Source: Rhodoflexus caldus
GTDB taxonomy: Bacteria; Bacteroidota; Bacteroidia; Cytophagales; Thermoflexibacteraceae
Direction of reading: 5' to 3'
Assembly (NCBI RefSeq): GCF_021206925.1
Contig: NZ_JAJPRF010000004.1
Span: forward strand, 276,453 to 340,452
Length of the DNA: 64,000 nucleotides
In this document: positions 55,692-63,307 of the stretch, in pieces
How positions within the stretch are numbered: position 1 is the stretch's first letter
Layout: the number at the start of each line of letters is the position of its first letter
Notes under the pieces: generated by a model
What the model saw: only the letters and a program-made list of their open reading frames with translations
The model's database searches: none
What the model was told of the DNA's origin: nothing
Position numbers and translations under genes: made by a program

Positions 55692-55979
55692 AAGGCAGCG
55701 GAAGGGATAGAAACATCGGGGATGCGGTGCGCCGCGTCCCTAAACTTTTCTGCGCCGCAATGAGTACCTGCACAACAAAGAACTTACGTCATTTTACCGA
55801 CCTTGACGGGGAAGATTTTGATAAAACAGGGGGAAATTGGGAAGCGGTCAAAACAGAAATAAACAAAAGTTCTTCCTCTCAAATAAGCGGTTGATATACA
55901 GCAAAATACGGCATTTCGCCAAAAACGGATTGAAAATTTTCCCAAAAATCGGGGAACGTTTGGAAATTGGTGGTATTAA
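55692..55979. repeat. Long direct repeat, copy 2
   Basis: This is the second copy of the 290-bp repeat at 45574-45863. It begins 7 bp after the DUF5615 remnant and ends about 90 bp before the IS5-like element. It contains the same hairpin at 55719-55740. Confidence 0.85.
55719..55740. repeat. REP-like palindrome (copy in direct repeat 2)
   Basis: It has the same sequence as 45603-45624: arms GGGATGCGG and CCGCGTCCC around TGCG. Confidence 0.55.
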
Positions 55980-56067
55980 ACGTTGAATCGCTTGCGGTCT
56001 GGCAGCCTGATAAGTTTGGCTTTGACTGGCGGCAAGGTATTGCACATTCGGAAATTTTAACAAACAA

Positions 56068-57050
56068 TAGACTTTTTGGAAGTTAAAATACTGAAAATCA
56101 ATTGATTGAAAATTTCAACTTGTAATTATGTAAGCCTGCGGTTAATTGGAAATTTTCTAATATCTGCTCTTTTTGCTTCACTCTGCTTCTAATCTGATTC
56201 ACCAAAAAATGCTTACAACCTGCTAAAGCATTTTCTACTCTCACCCTAAAACTTAAAAATATTTTGTTGATGCTTCTTTCAAAATCACCTGACAACTTCC
56301 CTTTAGGCTTTTTATGGGGTTTTACAACCCGTGCGTTATATATGATACTTTCCATGCCCTGAAATCCTAAATCTACATGTGTCCGTTTGCCTCTGAAATT
56401 AATCCATGAAAATTCATTTTTAAAAATGGTTATATCATGTACGCTGCCTGTCCATAATTTACCTACATATAAAATTCGCTTTTTACTATCACTAATCATC
56501 AACATTTTTACCGTATGTCGTTTTTTTTCCTGAGTAATATCCCTGCTGTTCCTTCTGATTATCAGGTCGTTGTATCGGTATTTCCGTACAATCCACTATC
56601 AAATCTTCCACGCCTTCAAAGGCCTTATCAAAATCTGATTGACTTTTAAATACCTTATTGACAAAAACATCTTGTGCTTTTAAGGCTGCTTTTAAAGATT
56701 TTTTAGTTATTTTCAAATAATCAGAAACCGTACGGATATCCACGTTAAAATATAAAGCCATATTTTCCAGCGTTGGATAAGACTTTAGGTAGTGCAAGAC
56801 AAAGAAAAGTGCCTCTTTGGGATTAGTAAAAACAGGTTGTTTTTTTGATGTAAGGATTGCCTGATTTGGGCTCATAGTATTGACTGAAAACCTCTGCCGG
56901 TGCATGAAATTGTTCAAGAGTTAAGCTCGTAGCAGCTCTGCATTTTTTATCATTGTTGAGATTGTAGAAAATACTGGCCATATTGTATCTACAATAAGAT
57001 CACTACACAAAATTAATCAATTCGCTGATAATCAATACACAAAAGGTCTA
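56068..57050 (-). mobile_element. IS5-like insertion sequence, about 0.98 kb
   Basis: Ends are TAGACTTTTTGG on the left and CAAAAGGTCTA on the right, giving an imperfect terminal inverted repeat with TA at both tips. The right (5') end is matched by the copy entering at 63879 and the left (3') end by the remnant ending at 46459, so the borders are supported three ways. The element carries a single transposase gene broken by two frameshifts. Its 5' end supplies the premature TAG of the PP2C fragment. Confidence 0.8.
56098..56981 (-). pseudogene. IS5-like transposase with two homopolymer frameshifts
   Basis: The likely start is the ATG at 56981 (MASIFYNLNNDKKCRAATSL). The frame runs to a run of seven A (56840-56846 on the plus strand as T), shifts into QPVFTNPKEALFFVLHYLKS, and runs to a run of eight A (56521-56528) after QQGYYSGKK. 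There it must shift again to continue RHTVKMLMISDSKKRILYVG, KLWTGSVHDITIF and the C-terminus ending YKLKFSIN. The domains are an N-terminal HTH and a DDE_Tnp_4 core (IVDCTEIPIQRP gives the first Asp). Both shifts are +1, equal to one surplus A in each run. Confidence 0.8.
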
Positions 57051-57305
57051 ATATTCAATCAGAGCATTTTCTAATAAGTTTTTGTCAAAAGGATTACGAG
57101 AAAAGTTTTTTTTACAAAAATTTACTACAAAATCAACGCCCAATTTTGCTCCGACTTCACTATTTGAGCCTGAACCACAACCATCTGCCACAACTCCCAA
57201 AATACAAGTTCTGTCTTGATAAAAACTGTAACTGTCTTGGTTGTTGTAATATAATTTGTAGTGGGAACTTCCAATTACAGAAGCAGTTGCATTTTTAAAG
57301 TTCAT
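57048..57305 (-). pseudogene. N-terminal fragment of a PP2C-type phosphatase, cut by an IS
   Basis: The 85-residue frame reads ATASVIGSSHYKLYYNNQDS, GVVADGCGSGSNSEVGAKLG, the start of a PP2C domain of the VADGxGS type with its metal-binding Asp. It then ends exactly at the IS5-like border, using the element's TAG. The start lies 22 bp from the core of attC-like site A, so it was probably the gene of the next cassette. Confidence 0.75.
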
Positions 57306-57326
57306 TTTTGGTGTTTTAAAATATCA

Positions 57327-57464
57327 GCCAACGGAAAAGCATTTGTGCAGGGCGGGCTTAATAGCACTGCACTACCATTTCCACACGCACAACAGCCCAT
57401 AGAAAGCACAAAAGTTCAGTTTAGCACGTCTGCCCGCCTTACCACAAATGCAATGTTGTATGCC
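57327..57464 (-). repeat. attC-like recombination site A
   Basis: Imperfect inverted repeat of about 138 bp. The ends are GCCAAC on the left and GTTGTATGCC on the right. The inner arms GCATTTGTGCAGGGCGGG and CCCGCCTTACCACAAATGC can pair. Central blocks such as ATAGAAAGCACAAAAG are shared with sites B and D. The right end GTTGTATGCC is the exact reverse complement of the left end of site B. Confidence 0.7.
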
Positions 57465-57525
57465 GTTTCTATTTGTATGTGTTCTGCGTTTTGTGTTTTT
57501 TCAAAGCAAAGTGTATTTAGTATGG

Positions 57526-57855
57526 CTAATGTGTTTGTGTTTTAATTTCAAAAAAATCCGCAAATAGTTGTTTGGCTTCTGCCCAATTTTGCTTGTTGAT
57601 GCAATATTTAATCGTAGGTGGATTGATTTCACCTTGTATCAAACCTGCCTCTTTGAGGGCTTTCAAGTGCTGAGAAACCGTAGAGTTTGCCACAGGCAAC
57701 TGCTCGGAAATATCCCCCGCAAAACAGGCACATTGTTTCTCCAAAAAACGAAGGATAAAAACCCGTATGGGGTGTCCTAAGGCCTTGGCATATTGTGCAA
57801 CCTTTTCATCATTTTCGGTAAAAGGTGCAATGTTGATTTTTGTGGTTATATCCAT
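57526..57855 (-). CDS. arsR: ArsR-family transcriptional repressor
   Basis: The 109-residue protein is a winged-helix ArsR/SmtB regulator: ALGHPIRVFILRFLEKQCAC, DISEQLPVANSTVSQHLKAL and KEAGLIQGE are the helix-turn-helix region, and the CAC motif at about residue 42 can bind arsenite-type metalloids. Such repressors leave the operator when they bind As(III). It is the last gene of the cassette operon and overlaps arsG by 10 bp. Two palindromes at 59671 and 61366 are plausible operators. Confidence 0.88.
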   Translation of the reverse strand: MDITTKINIAPFTENDEKVAQYAKALGHPIRVFILRFLEKQCACFAGDISEQLPVANSTVSQHLKALKEAGLIQGEINPPTIKYCINKQNWAEAKQLFADFFEIKTQTH

Positions 57856-58553
57856 TGCAAAAAAATTAAAGCGTAATATACTCCTGTCAAAACAAAAACC
57901 ACGCCTGCTATGTTTCGCATTACTTTTTCGGTTTTTTGTATAGTATTAAAAGTTTTACTTACTTTTTGCATAGCAAAAGCCATTAAATAGGTGAAAAGCA
58001 ACACGGGCAAGCCTGTACCTACGGCAAAAATAAATGGTAATGATAATCCTTCGCTGCTTGCAATCGTCATTGGCAAAAGCATACCAAAATACAATGCTCC
58101 GCTGTACGGACAAAACGCCAAAGCAAATAAAACACCCAAGACAAATGCTCCCAAAAGTCCTTGATTTTTAAATTTTTCGGATAATCTTTCCGTGATATTG
58201 ACTTTACCTAAAAAATCTAACTTTATCACATTAAGCATTATTAAGCCAACAACTATCAAAATTGGGGCAAGGTATTTTTCTCCGTTTCCTTGAAAGAATT
58301 TGGCAATGTGAAATTTGCTTGCTCCAAAATAGATAATCAAGCCAATAATTGTATAACTAAAAGCCCTACCTAATGTATAAAGTACGCCACTTAGAAGCAC
58401 TTTTCTTTTGTCGGTAAAACCTTTGGCAATATATGCCGTAGCCGTAATATTGGTAGCCAAAGGACAAGGCGAAACCGCTGTGAGCAAGCCCAAAGCAAAG
58501 GCTGCTAATAGCGGTAACTCCCTTGTCTGGGCTATGTCATTGAGCCAATCCAT
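57846..58553 (-). CDS. ArsG/CcdA-like membrane permease
   Basis: The 235-residue protein has six hydrophobic helices of the DsbD/CcdA type, with Cys residues in LLTAVSPCPLATNITATAYI and VLFALAFCPYSGALYFGM. I recognise this as the family annotated ArsG, linked to efflux of aromatic arsenicals in Bacteroidota and in the Shewanella arsEFG set. The neighbour ArsF-like gene supports this. It could also be a plain thiol-electron carrier. It lies 2 bp from the ArsF-like gene. Confidence 0.8.
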   Translation of the reverse strand: MDWLNDIAQTRELPLLAAFALGLLTAVSPCPLATNITATAYIAKGFTDKRKVLLSGVLYTLGRAFSYTIIGLIIYFGASKFHIAKFFQGNGEKYLAPILIVVGLIMLNVIKLDFLGKVNITERLSEKFKNQGLLGAFVLGVLFALAFCPYSGALYFGMLLPMTIASSEGLSLPFIFAVGTGLPVLLFTYLMAFAMQKVSKTFNTIQKTEKVMRNIAGVVFVLTGVYYALIFLQWI

Positions 58554-58555
58554 AA

Positions 58556-58945
58556 CTATTTTAGTGCTTTTTGTACTTCGGTTTTAATTTTTTCGCTAAA
58601 TTTTTCGGCATTGCCTACATTCATAAAAGCAAAATCGGTCAAATCCATTTTAATTTTTTTGTCGGCTCTGTAAATCCACAAAGCAGAACCCGTAGCCTCA
58701 AATTGCTCGGCAATTTTAGCATTGCTTGCCTCATCTACATTGATGGTTTTGAATATAATTTTGCCTGATTTGAGTTCGTTGGCAAATTCTTTTTCCAAAA
58801 CGGCTTTTGCTGATTTTTCTATTGCCAAGCAAGTTTTACAACGGTGTGTAGAGTGAAAATCAATTACCTCAACGGTTTGGGCAAAAACGGTGTTCGCAAC
58901 CAAAAGCGCGATTAAAAGAGTGAAAGAAAACATTAGATTTTTCAT
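58556..58945 (-). CDS. ArsF-like thioredoxin-fold protein, secreted
   Basis: The 129-residue protein has a signal peptide ending at VFAQ and a thioredoxin-like fold with the redox motif HRCKTC near residue 36 and IIFKTINVDE. This is the build of the small proteins called nitrophenyl compound nitroreductase subunit ArsF. It probably works in the periplasm with the ArsG-like permease. A direct nitroreductase function is not visible in the sequence; that is inferred from the name and context. Confidence 0.78.
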   Translation of the reverse strand: MKNLMFSFTLLIALLVANTVFAQTVEVIDFHSTHRCKTCLAIEKSAKAVLEKEFANELKSGKIIFKTINVDEASNAKIAEQFEATGSALWIYRADKKIKMDLTDFAFMNVGNAEKFSEKIKTEVQKALK

Positions 58946-58976
58946 AATGAAACGATTTTTAAAGTGAAAAGAAAAT

Positions 58977-59627
58977 TTATTTGTTACACCTTTCGGCGTT
59001 TTTGTTCAGAATATCAGTTTTGATAAAATCGTTTTTCAAAACGGGCTGCCAAACAAATTCATTTAATATTTTAAGTTCAAACAAGTTTTCGGGCTTGTTC
59101 TGTTGCAAAAACAGCGTGTAGTCATCCTCTAATCTTCGCAGTTTTTCCAAGTCGCAGGGGGCTAAATTGCCTGCTATGGCTTGTTTGCCCATCAGGTCAA
59201 TTATTTCAGGTTTTACATTGGGCATTCGCAAAATGTTTACTGTTTTTGCATTATCAATCCGTTGCACAACATATAAACCTTCAAAATCATTGCTCACATA
59301 GAAAGTCCCGAACTGATACCTTGCCCCCGTAAGATAAACCGCCACATCAGTCAAACAAGGGGAAGGTTTACTTACAATTCTAAGATTTGTTCTGTCAATA
59401 AGGCTGTCGGGGAAGAGTTGGTACAAGCCGTATTGCAAAGCCACAAAGCCCTCTACTAAACCATCACAAAGATGTCCGTGAAACTTTACAAGGTCTTGCA
59501 ATTCAACGGTTTGAATATTACCTAAACGTCCTTTTGAAAAGTCGGTATCATTTACTTTCAAGGTTTGTGAGAAAGCCCAATTACTTAGGTTCAATATGGC
59601 AAAAGCCATTAAAACGATTTTTTTCAT
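58977..59627 (-). CDS. Secreted FmdE-like protein
   Basis: The 216-residue protein has a signal peptide (LNLSNWAFSQ) and an FmdE-like domain with FHGHLCDGLVEGFVALQYGL near residue 50, KPSPCLTDVAVYLTG and a zinc- or metal-binding Cys/His set. FmdE proteins relate to molybdenum formylmethanofuran dehydrogenase operons, but stand-alone members in Bacteroidota have unknown function. Its place between the permease and ArsF-like gene suggests a metalloid-related role. A palindromic operator lies 44 bp upstream. Confidence 0.75.
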   Translation of the reverse strand: MKKIVLMAFAILNLSNWAFSQTLKVNDTDFSKGRLGNIQTVELQDLVKFHGHLCDGLVEGFVALQYGLYQLFPDSLIDRTNLRIVSKPSPCLTDVAVYLTGARYQFGTFYVSNDFEGLYVVQRIDNAKTVNILRMPNVKPEIIDLMGKQAIAGNLAPCDLEKLRRLEDDYTLFLQQNKPENLFELKILNEFVWQPVLKNDFIKTDILNKNAERCNK

Positions 59628-59670
59628 ATTTGCTTGATTTTTATGCTTACAAACCCGTAAAGTAAGTTAG

Positions 59671-59692
59671 TATTTCGTAAAAATACGAAATT
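59671..59692 (-). promoter_or_regulatory. Putative ArsR operator upstream of the FmdE-like gene
   Basis: The core TTTCGTA-AAAA-TACGAAA (59673-59690) is a perfect palindrome with a 4-bp spacer. The same motif with one change occurs at 61366. It lies 44 bp before the FmdE-like ATG. Confidence 0.65.
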
Positions 59693-59717
59693 TGACATCA
59701 GGTTATTTGGTTAATCC

Positions 59718-60692
59718 TCAAAGTAACATATTGAACAAATACCCGGAAACGATGATACAAGCCGTTACTACCCCAAAGAAAATAGCAATCAACTTTACGG
59801 ACATTACTTTTTTGAGTAAAGTGGCTTCGGGCAAAGAAAGCCCCACTACACCCATCATAAAGGCAATGGCGGTTCCCAAAGGAATACCCTTTTGTACCAA
59901 AACTTGAATAATCGGCAAAACTCCCGCCGCATTGCTGTACATCGGTACGGCTAAGATAACTGCCAAAGGTACAGCCAAAGGATTTTCTTTGCTGATGTAC
60001 TGCTCAAAAAAGCCCGTAGGAATAAAGCCGTGCATCAATGCCCCAATACCAATGCCTATAATCACATACCAAAATACGCTTTTCACAATCCCGAAAGCCT
60101 CTTGGCTAATTTCGGGTAGGCGTTGCGAAAAAGGCTTTTTTTCTTCTTCAAATTCGTCCTCTGCTTGGGCATTTTTCAGGATATTTTGCACCCAATCCGA
60201 AAGCAAAGGCTCTAATTTGAGTTTGCCTAAAATAAATCCGCCAATGCTACCCAACAAAATGCCACTTGACACGTAAATCAGCGTACTTTTCCAACCAAAC
60301 ATTCCAATGAACATAGCTATTGCCACTTCATTTACCAAAGGCGAAGTAATAAGAAAGGCAAAGGTAATGCCCAAAGGAATACCACCTTTTACAAAACCAA
60401 TGAACAAAGGCACAGACGAACACGAACAAAAGGGCGTAACTGCCCCAAAAGTAGATGCCAATAGATATTCCAAGCCGTATAATTTGTTCCTTGACAAAAA
60501 ATTGCGGATGCGGTCTATCGGAAAATAGGAATTGACAATGCCCATTACAAAAGTAATGAGAAAGAGCAAAAGCAAAATTTTGAGTGTATCGTAAATAAAG
60601 AAGTTCAAAGAACTGCCCAAGTGTGAGTTTTGGGCAATCCCGAACACTTGATACACTAACCAGTCGGCAAGGTGTTGTATCCAGTCAAACAT
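59718..60692 (-). CDS. arsP: ArsP-type permease (DUF318)
   Basis: The 324-residue protein has about eight hydrophobic helices and the ArsP hallmarks TPFCSCSSVPLFIGFVKGGI and SPLVNEVA near residue 120. ArsP exports trivalent organoarsenicals such as methylarsenite and roxarsone(III). The related copper/zinc permeases share the fold, so the substrate is inferred from the neighbours. The start at 60692 (MFDWIQHLADW) is better than an upstream one at 60731. It is 11 bp from the rhodanese gene. Confidence 0.85.
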   Translation of the reverse strand: MFDWIQHLADWLVYQVFGIAQNSHLGSSLNFFIYDTLKILLLLFLITFVMGIVNSYFPIDRIRNFLSRNKLYGLEYLLASTFGAVTPFCSCSSVPLFIGFVKGGIPLGITFAFLITSPLVNEVAIAMFIGMFGWKSTLIYVSSGILLGSIGGFILGKLKLEPLLSDWVQNILKNAQAEDEFEEEKKPFSQRLPEISQEAFGIVKSVFWYVIIGIGIGALMHGFIPTGFFEQYISKENPLAVPLAVILAVPMYSNAAGVLPIIQVLVQKGIPLGTAIAFMMGVVGLSLPEATLLKKVMSVKLIAIFFGVVTACIIVSGYLFNMLL

Positions 60693-60703
60693 AGTTGCGT
60701 TTT

Positions 60704-61096
60704 TTAGCAGCAATTTGAACTTGAACAACAATCACCTTGATTACCTAAAACCGCCGACGTATCACCTTTGGTAGGGAAACCACGCTGCACCCAACGAATA
60801 ATACCGTGTTGCATATTGACTACATTTTCTCGGTCATAGCCGTGATTGAGTAAGTAATACGTTGCTTTGAGGCTTCTACCGCCGCTTTTACAAGCCACAA
60901 CTATCTTTTTGTCTGTGGGGATTTCTTGAAATCTTTCCTCAAATTCACTCAAAGGAATGTGTATAATATTGGGTACATCATAAGCAAGTGCCGAAACTTC
61001 ATCTTGCTCACGCACATCTACCAAAATAGCCCCTTCTGCTATCCACTTTTGCGTGGTGGTAGGGCAAATTTCTTTTGCTTTTTCTATGGTTTCCAT
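60704..61096 (-). CDS. Rhodanese-like protein with Cys-rich tail
   Basis: The 130-residue protein has a single rhodanese domain with the catalytic Cys in VACKSGGRSLKA near residue 80. The C-terminus ends CCSSSNCC, four Cys in two pairs, which could bind a thiophilic metalloid. Single-domain rhodaneses handle sulfane sulfur. It lies between the ArsP-like permease (11 bp) and the thioredoxin gene (7 bp). Confidence 0.85.
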   Translation of the reverse strand: METIEKAKEICPTTTQKWIAEGAILVDVREQDEVSALAYDVPNIIHIPLSEFEERFQEIPTDKKIVVACKSGGRSLKATYYLLNHGYDRENVVNMQHGIIRWVQRGFPTKGDTSAVLGNQGDCCSSSNCC

Positions 61097-61103
61097 TGTG
61101 TTT

Positions 61104-61337
61104 TTATTTTAAAAGTTCAACAATTTCATTCACTTGTGCTACTTTTCCTTTGATTTTGATTTGTTCATCAATCACCAAAACAGGTGTAGAAAGCACGTTG
61201 TAAGCCATAATTTCCTGAATATCCTCTACCTTGATGATATTCGCTTCAATGCCTAATTGTGAAACGGCTTCTCTCACATTGGCTTCGGTTTGCTTGCATT
61301 TGGGGCAACCCGTTCCCAAGATTTTGATGGTTTTCAT
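61104..61337 (-). CDS. Small thioredoxin-like protein
   Basis: The 77-residue protein reads MKTIKILGTGCPKCKQTEAN with the redox motif CPKC near residue 11 and VLSTPVLVIDEQIKI with the cis-Pro. It belongs to the redox-active disulfide protein 2 group. It is the first gene of the cassette operon. The ATG at 61337 is preferred to an upstream TTG. The promoter and operator lie just upstream. Confidence 0.85.
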   Translation of the reverse strand: MKTIKILGTGCPKCKQTEANVREAVSQLGIEANIIKVEDIQEIMAYNVLSTPVLVIDEQIKIKGKVAQVNEIVELLK

Positions 61338-61345
61338 ATCCAAAA

Positions 61346-61376
61346 CGAATTTAAGTTGAATTTAGTATTTCGCAAA
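61346..61376 (-). promoter_or_regulatory. Candidate promoter of the ars cassette operon
   Basis: On the minus strand a -33 TTTG (61373-61376) and a -7 TAAATTCG (61346-61353) are 19 bp apart; the -7 has one mismatch to TAnnTTTG. The -33 lies inside the palindrome at 61366, so a repressor bound there would block the promoter. Confidence 0.55.
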
Positions 61377-61387
61377 AATACGAAATA
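61366..61387 (-). promoter_or_regulatory. Putative ArsR operator upstream of the operon
   Basis: TATTTCG and CGAAATA arms are separated by 8 bp. The site is the near-copy of that at 59671 and overlaps the -33 element of the operon promoter. Confidence 0.65.
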
Positions 61388-61482
61388 TATTTGAAATACA
61401 AAAACTATTGAAGTTTTTTTGCATTTTGGGGTAATTACTATTTATCCTGCTTGGTAAATTTGAATGTCTGCTCTTTTAGAAT

Positions 61483-61616
61483 GGCATACAACGGAAAAAT
61501 GTTTGCGAAGGGCGGGATTAAATAGCACTCCCTTGCCCTACGCACAAAGTTTATAGAAAGCACAAAAGCCTAAATTACATACATTAGCCCGCCTTTTCGC
61601 AAACATAATGTTAGGC
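61483..61616 (-). repeat. attC-like recombination site B
   Basis: Imperfect inverted repeat of about 134 bp. The left end GGCATACAAC is complementary to the right end of site A. The right end GTTAGGC is a perfect GTTRRRY core and is complementary to the left end of site C. It shares ATAGAAAGCACAAAAG with A and D. Confidence 0.75.
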
Positions 61617-61641
61617 AAAGTACACATTATTACGTATGCTG

Positions 61642-62352
61642 TCAGTTAATGGTTAAATCATAAAATTGTTTACCAAAATCTAAACGTATTTTTCCTACTT
61701 CCTTGGCGGTAATTGGTCTTAGTTGATTGATAATTTGGTAAGATTCGGTTTCATCATATCCTAAGAATCTTAACAAACCATTCGTTATCATTCCTGTCCT
61801 GTGTAGCCCTGCCGAACAGTGAAGGTATATTTTTTCCTGATTTTCTAATAATGCCTTCACGATTTTAAATTTATAAATTATTTCAGGTATCAGTATTTCA
61901 TTGGGAATATCACCATTTGGTAAAGGCAACCATAGCCATTTAATACCTAATTCTTCACAATTTTTTTGTATTTGTAAAGCACCTTCTCTTTCACTTAGAA
62001 TTGTGAAAATTGTTGTTGTTCCTTCATGAAATAACTGCTTAAAACTTAGTTTTTTCCCTCCCGGTTTGTGCCCTATTTTTAAAAATCCTTTACTAATCGC
62101 CACCCATTGACTTTGCTTGTTAGGGCTACTATATCGTTCCTGTTTTTTTATGATGAGGCTATTTTTATCTTGTAATGACTTTTTAATTCTTAAGAGTTGT
62201 CCTCTAAAAGAACCATATATTTTTCCATTTTCTTTGTTTTCCTTTATCAAATCATCTACCTGTTGAATGAATAAGTTTAATTCATTTATATCAATTTCAT
62301 TCAGTTTTTCAACTCTGTTTATGTAATCTGTAATATTTTTTAAGATAATCAT
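61642..62352 (-). CDS. Dual-specificity/tyrosine phosphatase-like protein
   Basis: The 236-residue protein has an N-terminal helical part (about 1-80) and a C-terminal cysteine phosphatase domain (about 90-236) with the signature HCSAGLHRTG near residue 178, and the general-acid region LPLPNGDIP. It is a cytoplasmic enzyme that could dephosphorylate a protein, inositol phosphate or nucleotide; the substrate is unknown. It is the only gene of its cassette: it starts about 20 bp from the core of site C and ends 25 bp from site B. Confidence 0.8.
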   Translation of the reverse strand: MIILKNITDYINRVEKLNEIDINELNLFIQQVDDLIKENKENGKIYGSFRGQLLRIKKSLQDKNSLIIKKQERYSSPNKQSQWVAISKGFLKIGHKPGGKKLSFKQLFHEGTTTIFTILSEREGALQIQKNCEELGIKWLWLPLPNGDIPNEILIPEIIYKFKIVKALLENQEKIYLHCSAGLHRTGMITNGLLRFLGYDETESYQIINQLRPITAKEVGKIRLDFGKQFYDLTIN

Positions 62353-62369
62353 TTTTCATTATTTTATAT

Positions 62370-62506
62370 TTTGCCTAACGGTTGGCGGCTTGCCGCAGGC
62401 GGGGCTTTTCAGCACAACTTTTCATTTGGAAAACCGCACTTCAATTATACGAAAAAACTGTCAACCGAAGCACTGCACCCCCGCTTGCGGCAAACCGCTG
62501 TTAGCA
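62370..62506 (-). repeat. attC-like recombination site C
   Basis: Imperfect inverted repeat of about 135 bp with the left core GCCTAAC and right end GTTAGCAGC. Inner arms GGCGGCTTGCCGCAGGCGGGG and CCCCCGCTTGCGGCAAACCGC (broken here to a pairing core of 18-20) form a strong stem. It is the most divergent of the four sites. The right end is complementary to the left end of site D. Confidence 0.7.
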
Positions 62507-62538
62507 GCTGGGCTTCCTGTCCTTCGTCTGTTTTGTTG

Positions 62539-63078
62539 TTAGTTGTCTGCACGTTTGTAATGTAGTTGAGTTAGTCCGGTGTCAAATGTTTTTACGTTTA
62601 CAAGTTGCAGTTTTTGTTCAGGTCTGCCGTCTTTAAAAAGTCTTGTCCCGTTACCAACAAATATTGGTATTACCGAAATAATTATCTCGTCCAACAAGTC
62701 ATTTTTTAATAGTTCGTTTACTATCTCTGCTCCACCGTCACAAAAAATATTTTTCCCGTTTTCGCTTTTTAGTTTTATCACTAAGTCGGTCAAGTCGCCT
62801 GTGTAAAAAACCGTTTTGCCAATTGTTGGTCTTGCTGTCCTTGTAATGATGTAAGCGTTTTTGTCAGCGTGCGGAAACTCTCCAACTTGTTTCATTACCC
62901 AATCATAAGTTTTTCGTCCAAGTATTACGGTGTCAATGGTTGAAACAAAGTCTGCATAACCGTAATCTTCTCCTTCTTTTTGAACTATTGAAAGAAAATT
63001 CAAGTCATCATTGGGTTTAGCGATGTAGCCGTCCAAGCTCATTGCGATGTAAAGAATTATTTGTCTGTTATTACTCAT
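62539..63078 (-). CDS. RibD C-terminal / DHFR-like reductase
   Basis: The 179-residue protein is a dihydrofolate reductase-fold protein of the RibD_C type: ILYIAMSLDGYIAKPNDDLN at the start, TVILGRKTYDWVM near residue 55, KNIFCDGGAEIVNELL near residue 115 and EIIISVIPIFVGNGTRLF. Family members are common in integron cassettes and resistance islands; the substrate is unknown. The start at 63078 (MSNNRQ) is chosen over an upstream ATG. It is the only gene of its cassette. Confidence 0.85.
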   Translation of the reverse strand: MSNNRQIILYIAMSLDGYIAKPNDDLNFLSIVQKEGEDYGYADFVSTIDTVILGRKTYDWVMKQVGEFPHADKNAYIITRTARPTIGKTVFYTGDLTDLVIKLKSENGKNIFCDGGAEIVNELLKNDLLDEIIISVIPIFVGNGTRLFKDGRPEQKLQLVNVKTFDTGLTQLHYKRADN

Positions 63079-63164
63079 TTTATTTTTCAAAAAAATTTTA
63101 ATCGTTAGTTGTAATGCTGTCGGATAATTGTCAGTCCGTTAACAAGTCCTTTTAGACCTGAATT

Positions 63165-63251
63165 ACTGTCCCCCGAAACCGAACATAATTTGAAAAGAAC
63201 AACATTTTTGAGTTACGTGTCAGTTTGAAAAAAGCCCTAATGGGGGACAGT
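63165..63251. repeat. 87-bp stretch bounded by a 10-bp inverted repeat
   Basis: ACTGTCCCCC at 63165-63174 and GGGGGACAGT at 63242-63251 are perfect inverted copies. The stretch lies between the reductase gene and site D, in its 5' leader. It could be a small MITE or a regulatory hairpin. No target duplication is clear. Confidence 0.5.
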
Positions 63252-63307
63252 CATTCAGTGTCTTTTATGTTACTCCGTCAATGCACTCGCAGTCGTCCGA
63301 TAGCCTT

